Source: Burkholderiales bacterium
Lineage (GTDB): Bacteria; Pseudomonadota; Gammaproteobacteria; Burkholderiales; Burkholderiaceae_F
DNA: 64,000 nucleotides
NCBI GenBank assembly: GCA_020248865.1
Contig: JADCGS010000024.1
Span: 1-64,000, forward strand
Direction: 5' to 3'
Shown piece after piece: positions 36,899 to 44,194 of the stretch (the first letter of the stretch is position 1; each line of letters starts with the position of its first letter). The notes beneath the pieces were generated by a model. It searched no databases, had not been told where the DNA came from, and saw only the letters and a list, made by a program, of their open reading frames with translations. Both the position numbers and the translations under genes were made by a program.

Positions 36899-37434
36899 TG
36901 AGCCCGCAACAGCGCACCGCCTTAGAGCATGCCTTTCAAGACCTGCGGCGCTGGTACGAGCCGCGGCCCAGGCGCGCCGTGTACTACGAGCTGCGGAGAG
37001 CGAGCACTCAACTGCAAGCAGCCCTGCGCGAGTTTGACAACGAGACGTCGCTGTCAACCCAGCTCCTGCTCGCACTGCTACAAGCCGTCAAACTGCGACC
37101 GCAGGCTGACATTTTTCAGGATCTGCAGCGCACCGCTGAGTTGCTGCGGCAGATCGAGGCTGCGCTCGACGTGCGGGCCCCAAAGGGGCCGGAACCCGAT
37201 CACGAGGTCAGGGCGTGGGTTCTCTTAGCCGCCGACGCATGGGTGACCTTCACGGGCCAGCTACCGACAACCGGCACGGGCTGGATTGAAAGCTTCGGCC
37301 GCCACGTTGCGGATAGCGAGTTCTTGACGGCGCTACGTCTGTTCGCAAAAGAACATGACGTCCCTATCGTGACGCGCGACGCCTTGCGCGACCTGCTGCC
37401 GGCCTGGGAGGAACGCCACCGCGGGGGGCAATAG
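36895..37434 (+). CDS. Unknown element protein
   Basis: 179 aa (or 178 from the second ATG at 36898), overlapping the integrase stop. Mostly helical, charged, without signal peptide or membrane segment; the C-terminal part ends DALRDLLPAWEERHRGGQ. I do not recognise a family. Coupling to the integrase suggests a role in maintenance, excision or control of the element, but nothing in the sequence shows this. Confidence 0.6.
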   Translation: MMSPQQRTALEHAFQDLRRWYEPRPRRAVYYELRRASTQLQAALREFDNETSLSTQLLLALLQAVKLRPQADIFQDLQRTAELLRQIEAALDVRAPKGPEPDHEVRAWVLLAADAWVTFTGQLPTTGTGWIESFGRHVADSEFLTALRLFAKEHDVPIVTRDALRDLLPAWEERHRGGQ

Positions 37435-37520
37435 GCGCGGCATTTGCCCCCGTGCATTGTCCGCTTGCCGCCTCTACTGTCCGTCCGTCGCCGCAGTGTT
37501 GCGGCATCACGGAGGCGGAC

Positions 37521-37712
37521 ATGCACAAGCTGGCTTACTCACTGCCCGAGGCGCAAGAGCTTTGCGGCCTGGGCCGAACGATCCTCTACGAAAGCATCCA
37601 ACGCGGCGAGCTGCCAATCATCAAGGTCGGCAAGCGCACGCTGGTGTCGGATGAGGCGCTGCGCAAGTTCCTGAAAGACCGCGAGGCGGTCGCACCGCGG
37701 GCTGGCAAATGA
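37521..37712 (+). CDS. AlpA/excisionase-like helix-turn-helix protein
   Basis: 63 aa from the ATG at 37521, with GGAGG 5 nt upstream. LPEAQELCGLGRTILYESIQRGELPIIKVGKRTLVSDEALRKFL is a MerR-like winged-helix of the AlpA/Xis (DNA-binding excisionase) family: recognition helix, then a KVGKRT wing. Such proteins direct excision or activate the integrase in P4-type elements. The frame is open further upstream (to 37452), but that part lacks family features. Confidence 0.8.
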   Translation: MHKLAYSLPEAQELCGLGRTILYESIQRGELPIIKVGKRTLVSDEALRKFLKDREAVAPRAGK

Positions 37713-37792
37713 CAGTCACCCGCGGCCTAGCCAACCTTCGACACGTGCTGGCGATCGGCCGCGAGCGTGCCGCGCAAGTGGTGGCCGCATGA
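37709..37792 (+). CDS. 27-aa coupled mini-ORF
   Basis: ATG overlaps the excisionase-like stop (ATGA), and its own TGA overlaps the next ATG (ATGA at 37789). Translation MTVTRGLANLRHVLAIGRER... is short and basic. It may be a real micro-protein or only a translational bridge between its neighbours. Confidence 0.35.
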   Translation: MTVTRGLANLRHVLAIGRERAAQVVAA

Positions 37793-38073
37793 CCCGCGCC
37801 GCCGAAGAACGCTTCGGATCGGTGGCGAAGATCTCTTCGCGCAGCAGCGCTAGCGGCTGCCAGAGCCGCGCCGCCGAAGAACGCACCGCCGACCTACGCG
37901 CCGATGCCGAGGCCGTGCGCGCTCACCTGGCCGAAGCCGCGAAGGCTATCTGCGCTGCATTCCTCTACTGCGAGCAATCGCGCCCCGAGGTGTTTCGCGA
38001 GCGCTTGCGCTGCGCCCAGGTTGCGATCGCGCGGGCCGACTGCGCCCTGCTCGACCTGGGCCGCCCGGACTGA
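37789..38073 (+). CDS. Small unknown element protein
   Basis: 94 aa, helical, with the middle rich in Ala/Glu (ADLRADAEAVRAHLAEAAKAICAAFLYCEQ). No known domain. Translationally coupled to the preceding mini-ORF. A hairpin with poly-A/T flanks (38082-38115) follows its stop, so it probably ends a transcription unit. Confidence 0.5.
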   Translation: MTRAAEERFGSVAKISSRSSASGCQSRAAEERTADLRADAEAVRAHLAEAAKAICAAFLYCEQSRPEVFRERLRCAQVAIARADCALLDLGRPD

Positions 38074-38081
38074 CCAAGAAA

Positions 38082-38115
38082 AAGCCGGCGCAGCGCACTA
38101 GACGCAGGCCGGCTT
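38082..38115. terminator. AAGCCGGC...GCCGGCTT hairpin
   Basis: A perfect 8-bp stem with an 18-nt loop, preceded by AAAAA. On the minus strand this gives a stem followed by Ts, and the plus strand ends in TT only. It is typical of intergenic hairpins in betaproteobacterial phages; direction uncertain. Confidence 0.45.
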
Positions 38116-38128
38116 AAAGGAATCGCAC

Positions 38129-38446
38129 ATGAATGATAACCGCCAACCTTGTGCCGCCTGCTATGGGCCGCTCGGGTCAGACGTACCGCACTACGCGCGA
38201 CTCTGCCGGCCCTGCTTCACTCAGGCCAAGCGGCGCGAGACTGCCGAGTTGCAGCGGCGCATCGAAGCACTGGAAGCCGAGGTCGAACGGCTGCGTGGTC
38301 GAGCGGCGCCCGTAATCGACGCGACGATGTTGCGGCGGCTGATCCAGTTGTGCCACCCCGACAAGCACAGCGGCTGTGAAGCCGCGGCCACGGCTACCAG
38401 ATGGTTGATCGAGCAGCGCGACGCGGCGCGGAGGGTGGCCGCGTGA
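38129..38446 (+). CDS. Zinc-finger protein with J-domain-like C-terminus
   Basis: 105 aa with AGGAA 8 nt before the ATG. N-terminal CAAC...CRPC spacing (CxxC-x17-CxxC) is a treble-clef or zinc-ribbon type metal site. A short coiled coil (ETAELQRRIEALEAEVERL) follows, then LIQLCHPDKHSG...ATRWLIEQRDAAR, which carries the HPD tripeptide of J domains within a helical frame. This would be an abbreviated DnaJ-like cochaperone; a chance HPD is possible. Its stop overlaps the GTG of the primase gene (GTGA), indicating coupling. Confidence 0.6.
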   Translation: MNDNRQPCAACYGPLGSDVPHYARLCRPCFTQAKRRETAELQRRIEALEAEVERLRGRAAPVIDATMLRRLIQLCHPDKHSGCEAAATATRWLIEQRDAARRVAA

Positions 38447-39927
38447 TCGACCTCAACCACTACGCGATACCGCCCGAACTGCGCGCGCGCTTTGTTGCCG
38501 CGATCCGCGAGGGCCGCGACCAAGCGGTTGACGACTTCGCCCGCGCGATCTTTATCGAACTGCAGAAGGCCGGCGCCGCGAATGGGTCCGATGTGGCCGA
38601 CGTGCTGCTGGCGGGGTCGGAGGCCGCGATGGTTGCGGCAGAAGTCACCGTCGCCGACTTCGTGGCCTACCTGCCTGCACACAACTACATCTTCACGCCG
38701 ACGCGCGAGCCGTGGCCGGCGTCCAGTGTCGATTCGCGGCTGCCGTGGCTGAAGGACGACGGCGGAAAGAATGTCAAGCCATCGACGTGGCTGGATCAAA
38801 ACAGGCCGGTCGAGCAGATGGCATGGGTGCCGGGTAGGCCGATGCTGATCAAGGACAACCTGCTCTCCGCCGGTGGGTGGATTCATCGACCCGGCTGCAC
38901 GACGTTCAACCTGTACCGCCCGCCGACTATCGCAGCCGGCGATCGAAACGATGTCGCACCGTGGGTCAACCACATCGACATGATCTACGGCGATAGTGCG
39001 GAACACATCATCACCTGGCTGGCGCACCGGGTGCAGAAGCCGGCGGAGAAGATCAACCACGCGCTCGTGCTTGGCGGCGCTCAAGGGATCGGTAAGGACA
39101 CGATCCTAGAACCGGTGAAGCACGCGGTCGGGCCTTGGAACTGGTTCGAGGTGTCGCCGATGCAGGTGCTCGGCCGGTTCAATGGCTTCGTGAAGTCGGT
39201 GATCCTGCGGGTGTCGGAGGCGCGCGACCTGGGTGACGTTGATCGCTTCGCCTTCTATGACCACATGAAGGTGTACACCGCGGCACCGCCGGACGTGCTC
39301 AGGTGCGACGAAAAGAATCTCCGCGAGCACGATGTCCTGAACGTGTGCGGCGTGGTGATCACCAGCAACCACAAGTCCGACGGCATCTACCTGCCGCCCG
39401 ACGATCGGCGCCACTACGTCGCCTGGTCAAGCCTGACCAAAGACGACTTCGCGCCGGACTACTGGCGCACCCTGTACGGCTGGTACGCCAACGGCGGGAC
39501 CGCCAATGTCGCTGCGTACCTCATGGCGCTGGACATCAGCCGGTTCGACCCGAAGGCACCGCCGCCCAAGACGGACGCCTTTTACGAGATCGTGAACGCC
39601 AACCGATCGCCAGAGGCCGCCGAACTCGCCGATGTCATCGATGCCTGCGGCTGGCCGCCGGCCGTCACGCTGGACACGATCATCGGCATCGCCGCCACGG
39701 TGCAGCGCCACGACTTGGCCGACTTCCTAAAGGACCGCAAGAACCGCCGGGCGATCCCGCACCGCCTGGAGGACGCCGGCTACGTACCGGTCAGGAACCC
39801 GGACGACAAGCGGGACGGGCAGTGGCGGATCGATGGCAAGCGGCAGACAGCCTACGCGCGGCAGAACCTCTTAACCCGCGACCGGATCGCCGCCGTCCAA
39901 GCGCTCCAAGATCGGTCATGTCGGTGA
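38443..39927 (+). CDS. Phage-type primase/SF3 helicase (DUF5906-like)
   Basis: 494 aa from a GTG overlapping the previous stop. The central ATPase has Walker A GGAQGIGKDT and the surrounding NHALVLGG...ILEPVKHAVGP...VVITSNHKSDGIYLPPDDRRHYV pattern typical of DUF5906/D5-like helicase domains of phage and satellite replication proteins. The C-terminus (AGYVPVRNPDDKRDGQWRIDGKRQ) is a small winged-helix-like module. A separate N-terminal primase polymerase domain is not evident, so it may act as helicase only. The final codons and stop lie in the left arm of a 35-bp inverted repeat. It is expected to drive replication of the excised element. Confidence 0.82.
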   Translation: MIDLNHYAIPPELRARFVAAIREGRDQAVDDFARAIFIELQKAGAANGSDVADVLLAGSEAAMVAAEVTVADFVAYLPAHNYIFTPTREPWPASSVDSRLPWLKDDGGKNVKPSTWLDQNRPVEQMAWVPGRPMLIKDNLLSAGGWIHRPGCTTFNLYRPPTIAAGDRNDVAPWVNHIDMIYGDSAEHIITWLAHRVQKPAEKINHALVLGGAQGIGKDTILEPVKHAVGPWNWFEVSPMQVLGRFNGFVKSVILRVSEARDLGDVDRFAFYDHMKVYTAAPPDVLRCDEKNLREHDVLNVCGVVITSNHKSDGIYLPPDDRRHYVAWSSLTKDDFAPDYWRTLYGWYANGGTANVAAYLMALDISRFDPKAPPPKTDAFYEIVNANRSPEAAELADVIDACGWPPAVTLDTIIGIAATVQRHDLADFLKDRKNRRAIPHRLEDAGYVPVRNPDDKRDGQWRIDGKRQTAYARQNLLTRDRIAAVQALQDRSCR

Positions 39928-40053
39928 TGTCGGTGATTTTCTATCTTGATCCACAGCTTTTCACTCGCGCGTGCGGGCTTCTTGATTGGTGGAGGGGGGT
40001 CGATAGGGCTATGGATGGAGATAGAAAATCACCGACATCACCGACACGACCGA
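39912..40053. repeat. 35-bp inverted repeat at the primase 3' end
   Basis: Arms 39912-39946 and 40019-40053 are inverted copies with one mismatch (built on TCGGTGATG units), separated by 72 bp containing a TCTTGATCCACAG segment. The left arm includes the primase stop codon. It could be a replication origin, a regulatory hairpin or the scar of an inverted duplication. Confidence 0.9.
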
Positions 40054-40225
40054 CACCGAGCGGGTGGGCTACGTGCCGGTCCACAACCGCAACGCGAGTG
40101 ACGGCCTGTGGAAGATCGGCGGCCGCCGGCAGGCGGTCTACGGCCGCGCGATGGTGGTCAGCCGTGAAGCTGACAATAAGAGGGGCAGCTTCTTCGCCCT
40201 CGGAAAAGCCCGTGCAACCCATTGA
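40025..40225 (+). pseudogene. Diverged duplicate of the primase C-terminal module
   Basis: In one frame without a start codon, the translation runs TERVGYVPVHNRNASDGLWKIGGRRQAVYGR and then diverges. It aligns with the primase C-terminus AGYVPVRNPDDKRDGQWRIDGKRQ (shared GYVPV-N, DG-W-I-G-RQ). A TAG at 40022-40024 precedes it, so it is a fragment created by duplication or by recombination with a related element. It begins inside the right arm of the inverted repeat. Confidence 0.65.
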
Positions 40226-40313
40226 TTTGATGGGTCCCTCTTGGGGCATGGCCGAGCGGGTAATTCGCACTCCGATCTGTCCCCGCTCACGAAGTTTTCA
40301 TAGGGGGGGTAAG

Positions 40314-40690
40314 TTGACAGCCTCTCTAGAGGACAAGTTCAGGCAAGTCGACGTTGCAGAGTTTCTCGGTGTGTCTGAAAAGACGGTCAGCGAGTGGGCG
40401 TCTGAAGGATTATTCGACGGCTGCGCGACGTTTGCGGATGCGCTGCGGGCGGTTTATCGCCGGCTGCGGCCACCGGGCAACGCACAGCTCACTCGGTCGC
40501 CGATGCTCGCGACGATATGCCGCAAGCCCTGCGCGGCAGGCGTGGCCGCAGCCGCTTCTATCGCCACGTCGAGGCACTGCGCGCGGCCGGCGCCGTGCGC
40601 GTCGAAGCCGTCCGAAAAGCCAATCGGCACGCCGTCGAGTTCAGGCGTCAATTCGCCTATGCCACCCGCGCCACGCGCTAGACGTTCACG
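40314..40690 (+). pseudogene. HTH protein remnant, possibly small-terminase-like, frame-disrupted
   Basis: From a TTG at 40314, the frame encodes KFRQVDVAEFLGVSEKTVSEWASEGLFDGCATFADALRAVYRRLR, a helix-turn-helix like those of Nu1-type small terminases. Beyond about 40480 the frame becomes low-complexity. A different frame (ATG 40517 to TAG 40681) reads RGRSRFYRHVEALRAAGAVRVEA, reminiscent of phage replication proteins with an FYRHxxxLRAAG box. I read this as one frameshifted or two fused remnants. A single intact 158-aa ORF to 40787 is the less likely alternative. Confidence 0.4.
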
Positions 40691-40809
40691 GGTCCTTCCT
40701 GGGGCACCCCTGCTACGGCTGCGAAACGACCGCGGATTTGCGCTAGTCACAGCATTTTTGGGTAGGTTAATTTCATCAATCGGTTAAGTGGTCTCGATAG
40801 GCGATACCT

Positions 40810-41283
40810 ATGAAACAGAAGGACCTTGCGGAAGCCTTGGGAATCAGCGCGGCGATGGTTAGCCGGCTGAAACACCAAGGCATGCCCACGCACTCGGTCG
40901 AGGCCGCCCGCCGCTGGCGTGAGCGCCACCTCGATCCGGCGCGCGTCGTCGGCCAGCGCGTCGACTACCCGCGGCCCGCTGCACCGCCGCCGGAGCCTGA
41001 CGTTGCCGCGCGCGTGGACCTGGTGCGCGCGCTGATGCAGCTGGCCGCGGCAGACTTCGACCAACACGCCGACAATCTGCGCCGAGCGATGCGGCTGGTG
41101 CCACCCGATGCGCGGGCGCAGATCACCGTCGACATGGACGTGTTCACGCGGCTGCTGCCGGCCAACCTGACCGAGGTCATCGAGCCCGACCATGAGGTCT
41201 GCGCGGCGCAGTCGGATGCCGAAGCCGAAATCGCCGGGCTGTTCCTGTACTCGCTCGCGTGCGGCGAGCTGGAGCTGCAATGA
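40810..41283 (+). CDS. HTH DNA-binding protein (small-terminase/Nu1-like N-terminus)
   Basis: 157 aa. MKQKDLAEALGISAAMVSRLKHQGMPTHSVEAARRWRERHLDP is an HTH followed by a short basic arm, the layout of phage Nu1-type DNA-packaging or control proteins. The remainder is helical and Ala-rich (DLVRALMQLAAADFDQHADNLRRAM). If it is a small terminase subunit, no large subunit is present to partner it; it could equally be a transcription regulator. It overlaps the next ORF by ATGA. Confidence 0.6.
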   Translation: MKQKDLAEALGISAAMVSRLKHQGMPTHSVEAARRWRERHLDPARVVGQRVDYPRPAAPPPEPDVAARVDLVRALMQLAAADFDQHADNLRRAMRLVPPDARAQITVDMDVFTRLLPANLTEVIEPDHEVCAAQSDAEAEIAGLFLYSLACGELELQ

Positions 41284-41393
41284 CGCCGGCCGAGACGGCC
41301 GAAGATATTGAGATCGTCGAGGCGACGGTGGCGGAGTTGCGCAACATCGCCTACCGCGCGGTGCTCGCTGAGGTTGATGGCACCGATGCTTGA
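41280..41393 (+). CDS. 37-aa coupled mini-ORF
   Basis: Starts in the ATGA overlap with the HTH gene. Translation MTPAETAEDIEIVEATVAEL... is acidic and helical. Its 3' end overlaps the next mini-ORF (41386). Typical of micro-genes between phage genes, but no family is recognised. Confidence 0.45.
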   Translation: MTPAETAEDIEIVEATVAELRNIAYRAVLAEVDGTDA

Positions 41394-41490
41394 GATCGCA
41401 CAGCGCGCCCTGGCGTCGGCAGGGCCCGGTCCAGTGAGACAGGCAGGCCCGCCGGAACGGTTCGACGATGAGTCCGATTCAGCCGTCTGA
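41386..41490 (+). CDS. 34-aa overlapping mini-ORF
   Basis: Begins MLEIAQRALASAGPGPVRQA, overlaps the preceding mini-ORF by 8 nt and the next gene by 23 nt. It may be a real peptide or only a reinitiation path to the gene at 41468. Confidence 0.35.
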   Translation: MLEIAQRALASAGPGPVRQAGPPERFDDESDSAV

Positions 41491-41929
41491 ACTGCGCGCG
41501 CTCGCTGCCTCGCTTGCTCGCCTCGAGCTGCAGCTCGAGGAGGCGGCGGAAGCCGAGCGGACTGCTGCCGCAGAACGACGCGAGATCCTCGAGCTGCTGC
41601 GCGGTAGCGGGCGGATGGTCAAGGGCGCGTCGATCGACGCGCCAGTTTCCCGCCTAGCGCGTGCCATCGCTGCCGGCTACGGCAAGCAGTTCCAGTGCGG
41701 GGAGCTATTGACCTGGTGCCGCAGTGCGCCTCAGACGCCGGAGCGACGTGCGGTACGCGAGGCGGTCGCCCAGCTGCTCGGCTGCGCGCCCGCCACTCTT
41801 GTTGGGGACGAGCACGACGCGCGCCGGCTCGGGATTCAGTTGTCCAAGCACAAGCGCGCCTTCGTTCGCTTCACTGAGCGCGGAGGCTCCGCGATCTGGG
41901 TGCTTGGCGAGCGGGACTCGGGGGAGTGA
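41468..41929 (+). CDS. Unknown coiled-coil protein upstream of the capsid gene
   Basis: 153 aa. An N-terminal coiled coil (LAASLARLELQLEEAAEAERTAAAERREILELL) and a C-terminal globular part ending KRAFVRFTERGGSAIWVLGERD, which resembles small HTH or replication-type folds seen in phage accessory proteins. Position just upstream of the capsid gene (58-nt gap) suggests a scaffold-like or regulatory role, but no motif proves it. Confidence 0.55.
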   Translation: MSPIQPSELRALAASLARLELQLEEAAEAERTAAAERREILELLRGSGRMVKGASIDAPVSRLARAIAAGYGKQFQCGELLTWCRSAPQTPERRAVREAVAQLLGCAPATLVGDEHDARRLGIQLSKHKRAFVRFTERGGSAIWVLGERDSGE

Positions 41930-41987
41930 GTCCCCCTGCCCCATGCGCCGGCCACGTAGTCTGCGCTCCGTTACTCACGGAGGGGCC

Positions 41988-43115
41988 ATGAACAACGACT
42001 CGACCGTTTTTCCTCATCTCCCGCAACGCCAAGCGCTTGAGTTCGTGCTGCCTGGCGAGCGAAGCATTCCGCTCTGCTCCCAGGTTCCGCTGTCCGAGCG
42101 AGAGATCTCCGGGTATTCAATCCGCAATGCGATCAAGGCAGCGCTTACGGGCAACTGGTCAAAAGCCGGGTTCGAGCGGTCGGTAACGATGTCCACGCTG
42201 CAAGGTCTCGGGGACGCCGACATGGCGTCCAATCGCCTGATCGTGCCGGCAGCTGTGCTGGCGCGCGACCTGGTGGCCGGTACGGGCTCCGCAGGCGGCT
42301 TCCTGGTCAACACCGAAATGCGCGGCGTTCTCGACGCGCTGCGGCCGCGGCTAGTCGCCGCCCGCCTCGGTGCGCAAGTCATCACCGGGCTGCGTAACAA
42401 CGTCACCTATGCGCGGAATGCCGGCTCACTGACACTCACATGGCAGGCGACCGAAGGCACGCCGGCAGTGGAGACCGAGAACTTCAACACCGGGCAGATC
42501 GCGCTCACACCCAAGACCGTGACCGGCCTTGTCGAGGCCTCGCGTGTCTTCCAGTTGCTCACCTTGGACGTGGGCGAGGCAATGATCCTGCGCGAGTTGC
42601 GTCTGGGCGTTGCTGCCGGCGTGGATGCGGCGGCGTTCGGTGGCACCGGCGCTTCGGGGCAGCCGACTGGTCTTCTCAATACGGCAGGTATCGGCACATT
42701 CAATGGTGCGTCGATCACCTACGCCAACTTGCTCGAGGCGCAGACCGACGTGCTGTCCGCCAACGCGCTGACGGAGGGCGGCCGGGTCGCGTTCACTTGC
42801 CGCCCCGCCGTCGCGTCGGTGCTGGCACAGCGGCAAGGCTTCAACGCCTCGTCACCGCCGTGCTGGGTTGGCCCGCTTGCTGAGGGCCAGTTGATTGGCT
42901 GCCCGGCGATCACCAGCATATTCCCTCCGGCCGCGACGCTGGTAGCCGGCGACTTCGCGCAAATGATGCTTGCGGAGTGGGGCGCGGGTCTCGACGTTCG
43001 CGTCGATCCATACACGGGCTTTCTGAGTGGGCGCGTTGGCCTGGCCGCATCGCTGTCGGTCGACGTGGGCGTGGCGTGGCCGCAGGCCTTCTCTGTCGCA
43101 ACCAGCGTGAGCTAA
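41988..43115 (+). CDS. HK97-type major capsid protein
   Basis: 375 aa with a strong ribosome site (GGAGG, 4 nt before the ATG). The N-terminal roughly 100 residues look like a delta/scaffold region, followed by RDLVAGTGSAGGFLVNTEMRGVLDALRP at the start of the mature-type fold. Further on are ATEGTPAVETENFNTGQIALTPKTVTGLVEASR (E-loop and P-domain transition) and FGGTGASGQPTGLLNT, hallmarks of HK97-like capsids. Neither a maturation protease nor a portal gene is adjacent, which is unusual. It would self-assemble a small shell or subvert a helper phage's packaging. Confidence 0.85.
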   Translation: MNNDSTVFPHLPQRQALEFVLPGERSIPLCSQVPLSEREISGYSIRNAIKAALTGNWSKAGFERSVTMSTLQGLGDADMASNRLIVPAAVLARDLVAGTGSAGGFLVNTEMRGVLDALRPRLVAARLGAQVITGLRNNVTYARNAGSLTLTWQATEGTPAVETENFNTGQIALTPKTVTGLVEASRVFQLLTLDVGEAMILRELRLGVAAGVDAAAFGGTGASGQPTGLLNTAGIGTFNGASITYANLLEAQTDVLSANALTEGGRVAFTCRPAVASVLAQRQGFNASSPPCWVGPLAEGQLIGCPAITSIFPPAATLVAGDFAQMMLAEWGAGLDVRVDPYTGFLSGRVGLAASLSVDVGVAWPQAFSVATSVS

Positions 43116-43117
43116 CC

Positions 43118-43351
43118 ATGACCACGATTCGAGTTCGAGTACTGCGCCGCTTCATCATCGCCGGTGGCCAGGCCGCAGAGGTCGGCGATCAAGTCGATCT
43201 TCCGGCCGCCGTGGCCGGGGAGGCCCTGCGCACCTGTAAGGCCGTCCTGGTTGACGCATCAGACGCCAAGCGACTCCATGCGGAAGTAGAGAAGGACGGC
43301 GCCGACACCGTGCGTCGATTGGGACCGGCGCCGCGGGGCATCCGCGGATGA
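43118..43351 (+). CDS. Small unknown protein after the capsid gene
   Basis: 77 aa beginning MTTIRVRVLRRFIIAGGQAAEVGDQVDLPAAVAGEALRTCKAVLVD, 2 nt after the capsid stop. The short beta-rich opening followed by an Asp/Lys-rich tail is common in small proteins next to phage head genes; I cannot name it. Co-translation with the capsid is likely. Confidence 0.6.
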   Translation: MTTIRVRVLRRFIIAGGQAAEVGDQVDLPAAVAGEALRTCKAVLVDASDAKRLHAEVEKDGADTVRRLGPAPRGIRG

Positions 43352-43963
43352 CTGCACACAAGCGCGCGGCGTCGAGCTGCAACAGCGGCGCGCGCTTGGG
43401 CCCTTGGGCCGTCACTTTTATGTCGCAGCACCGCGCGCGCCGCGCAAGCGCTATCTCCTTTAACGGCCGTGGCAGGCCATCGGGATTCGGCGCCGCATTG
43501 TCCGCAGGGCCCCGCCACGCGCGAGCGGGTCGAGCGGACTCCCCTAGACCGGGTGCTTCAAGAAGAAGTCAGTGCGCTCGAATAGCGCAGATCGGCGCGT
43601 GCTCCGCCAGCTCGCCTTTCTGCACGCACAAGTCGACCGAGAACTAGTGCGCCTGGCGGCGCCCGACGATGTTCGCCAGGCCATCGACGAGTCCCTCTCA
43701 GGCTGCCCGGCTGGCGCCGCAAGATCATCAACCGGGAATGCTGGCGGCTGACCGGTGGCCATGCGGGCCGGTTTGAGGCGCTGCGCGCGGTGGTAACTGC
43801 TGCCGTTGCGAACGGCGCCACCATCAAGGCAGCGCTGCAGCCGCGTCGGCCACCAGCATGACGTTGGCTAGCGGCTGCGTCGGCCCGCCTGCACTAGAAA
43901 GCCCCACATGTTGCCGTACTGATGCCGTAAGGCAACGGGGACATTCGCTAAGTCATTGATTTT
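43352..43963. other. Right end of the element, no confident gene (612 bp)
   Basis: Contains an ORF from an ATGA overlap (43348-43647) that lacks family features, a GTG-started 59-aa frame (43572-43751, with RRVLRQLAFLHAQVDRELVRLAAP), and a further open stretch in another frame (GWRRKIINRECWRLTGGHAGRF). The frame shifts between these suggest decayed genes. The right arm-type repeat lies at 43911-43940. Confidence 0.5.
43911..43940. repeat. Right arm-type repeat
   Basis: TTGCCGTA...TGCCGTAAGGCAACGGGG matches the left block (35731-35760) at 1-8, 13-19 and 21-24, 24 bp inside attR. Probable integrase or Xis arm sites, inferred from symmetry. Confidence 0.5.
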
Positions 43964-44011
43964 TGGTGGGTGGTACAGGGTTCGAACCTGTGACCCCTGC
44001 CGTGTGAAGGC
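43964..44011. repeat. attR: 48-bp repeat restoring tRNA-Val
   Basis: Identical to 35588-35635. This copy supplies the 3' part of the functional tRNA-Val. Confidence 0.95.
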
Positions 44012-44038
44012 AGTGCTCTACCGCTGAGCTAACCACCC
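43964..44038 (-). tRNA. tRNA-Val (CAC)
   Basis: 75 nt read leftward: GGGTGGTTAGCTCAGCGG start, anticodon stem CTGCC/GGCAG with loop TTCACAC (anticodon CAC), T-arm ACAGGTTCGAACCCTGT, acceptor ACCACCC and encoded CCA. It is the integration target; the element restored its 3' end so the gene stays intact. Before insertion it would have lain just upstream of gltX. Confidence 0.95.
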
Positions 44039-44194
44039 GGGTCGGGTTGCCGAGGCAGCGCGCTTCATGAGCGCCTCAAACCGCTGCAGCATCGACCGTC
44101 GATTCTACACTGGGCGAACCGTGCACTCGCTGCTGCACCCGGCCCCGCACCTGCACCCGTACCCGCCCGCGACCGCCCTGCGCCTGCTGCCGCC

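Larger units (their letters stand above)
35588..44011. mobile_element. 8.4-kb tRNA-Val integrative element carrying a lone capsid gene
   Basis: Bounded by perfect 48-bp direct repeats that duplicate the tRNA-Val 3' end, with a tyrosine integrase directly inside the left boundary. All confident genes are rightward: integrase, unknown, AlpA/Xis-like, small ORFs, zinc-finger/J-like, primase-helicase, HTH protein, tiny ORFs, HK97 major capsid and a small protein. No large terminase, portal, maturation protease, tail or lysis gene is seen, so it cannot be a complete phage. Size and gene content resemble phage satellites (P4/PICI-like). Stretches at 39.9-40.8 and 43.35-43.96 kb look decayed, so it may instead be a remnant. 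Confidence 0.85.

Noticed and set aside
40810-41283. Confident call as small terminase
   Set aside because: Only the N-terminal HTH supports it. No large terminase is present, and the rest is not family-specific, so it is listed as HTH protein.
43348-43647. 99-aa gene overlapping the small post-capsid gene
   Set aside because: The ATGA overlap is attractive, but the translation has no pattern and other frames are equally open. It is described only within the right-end gap.
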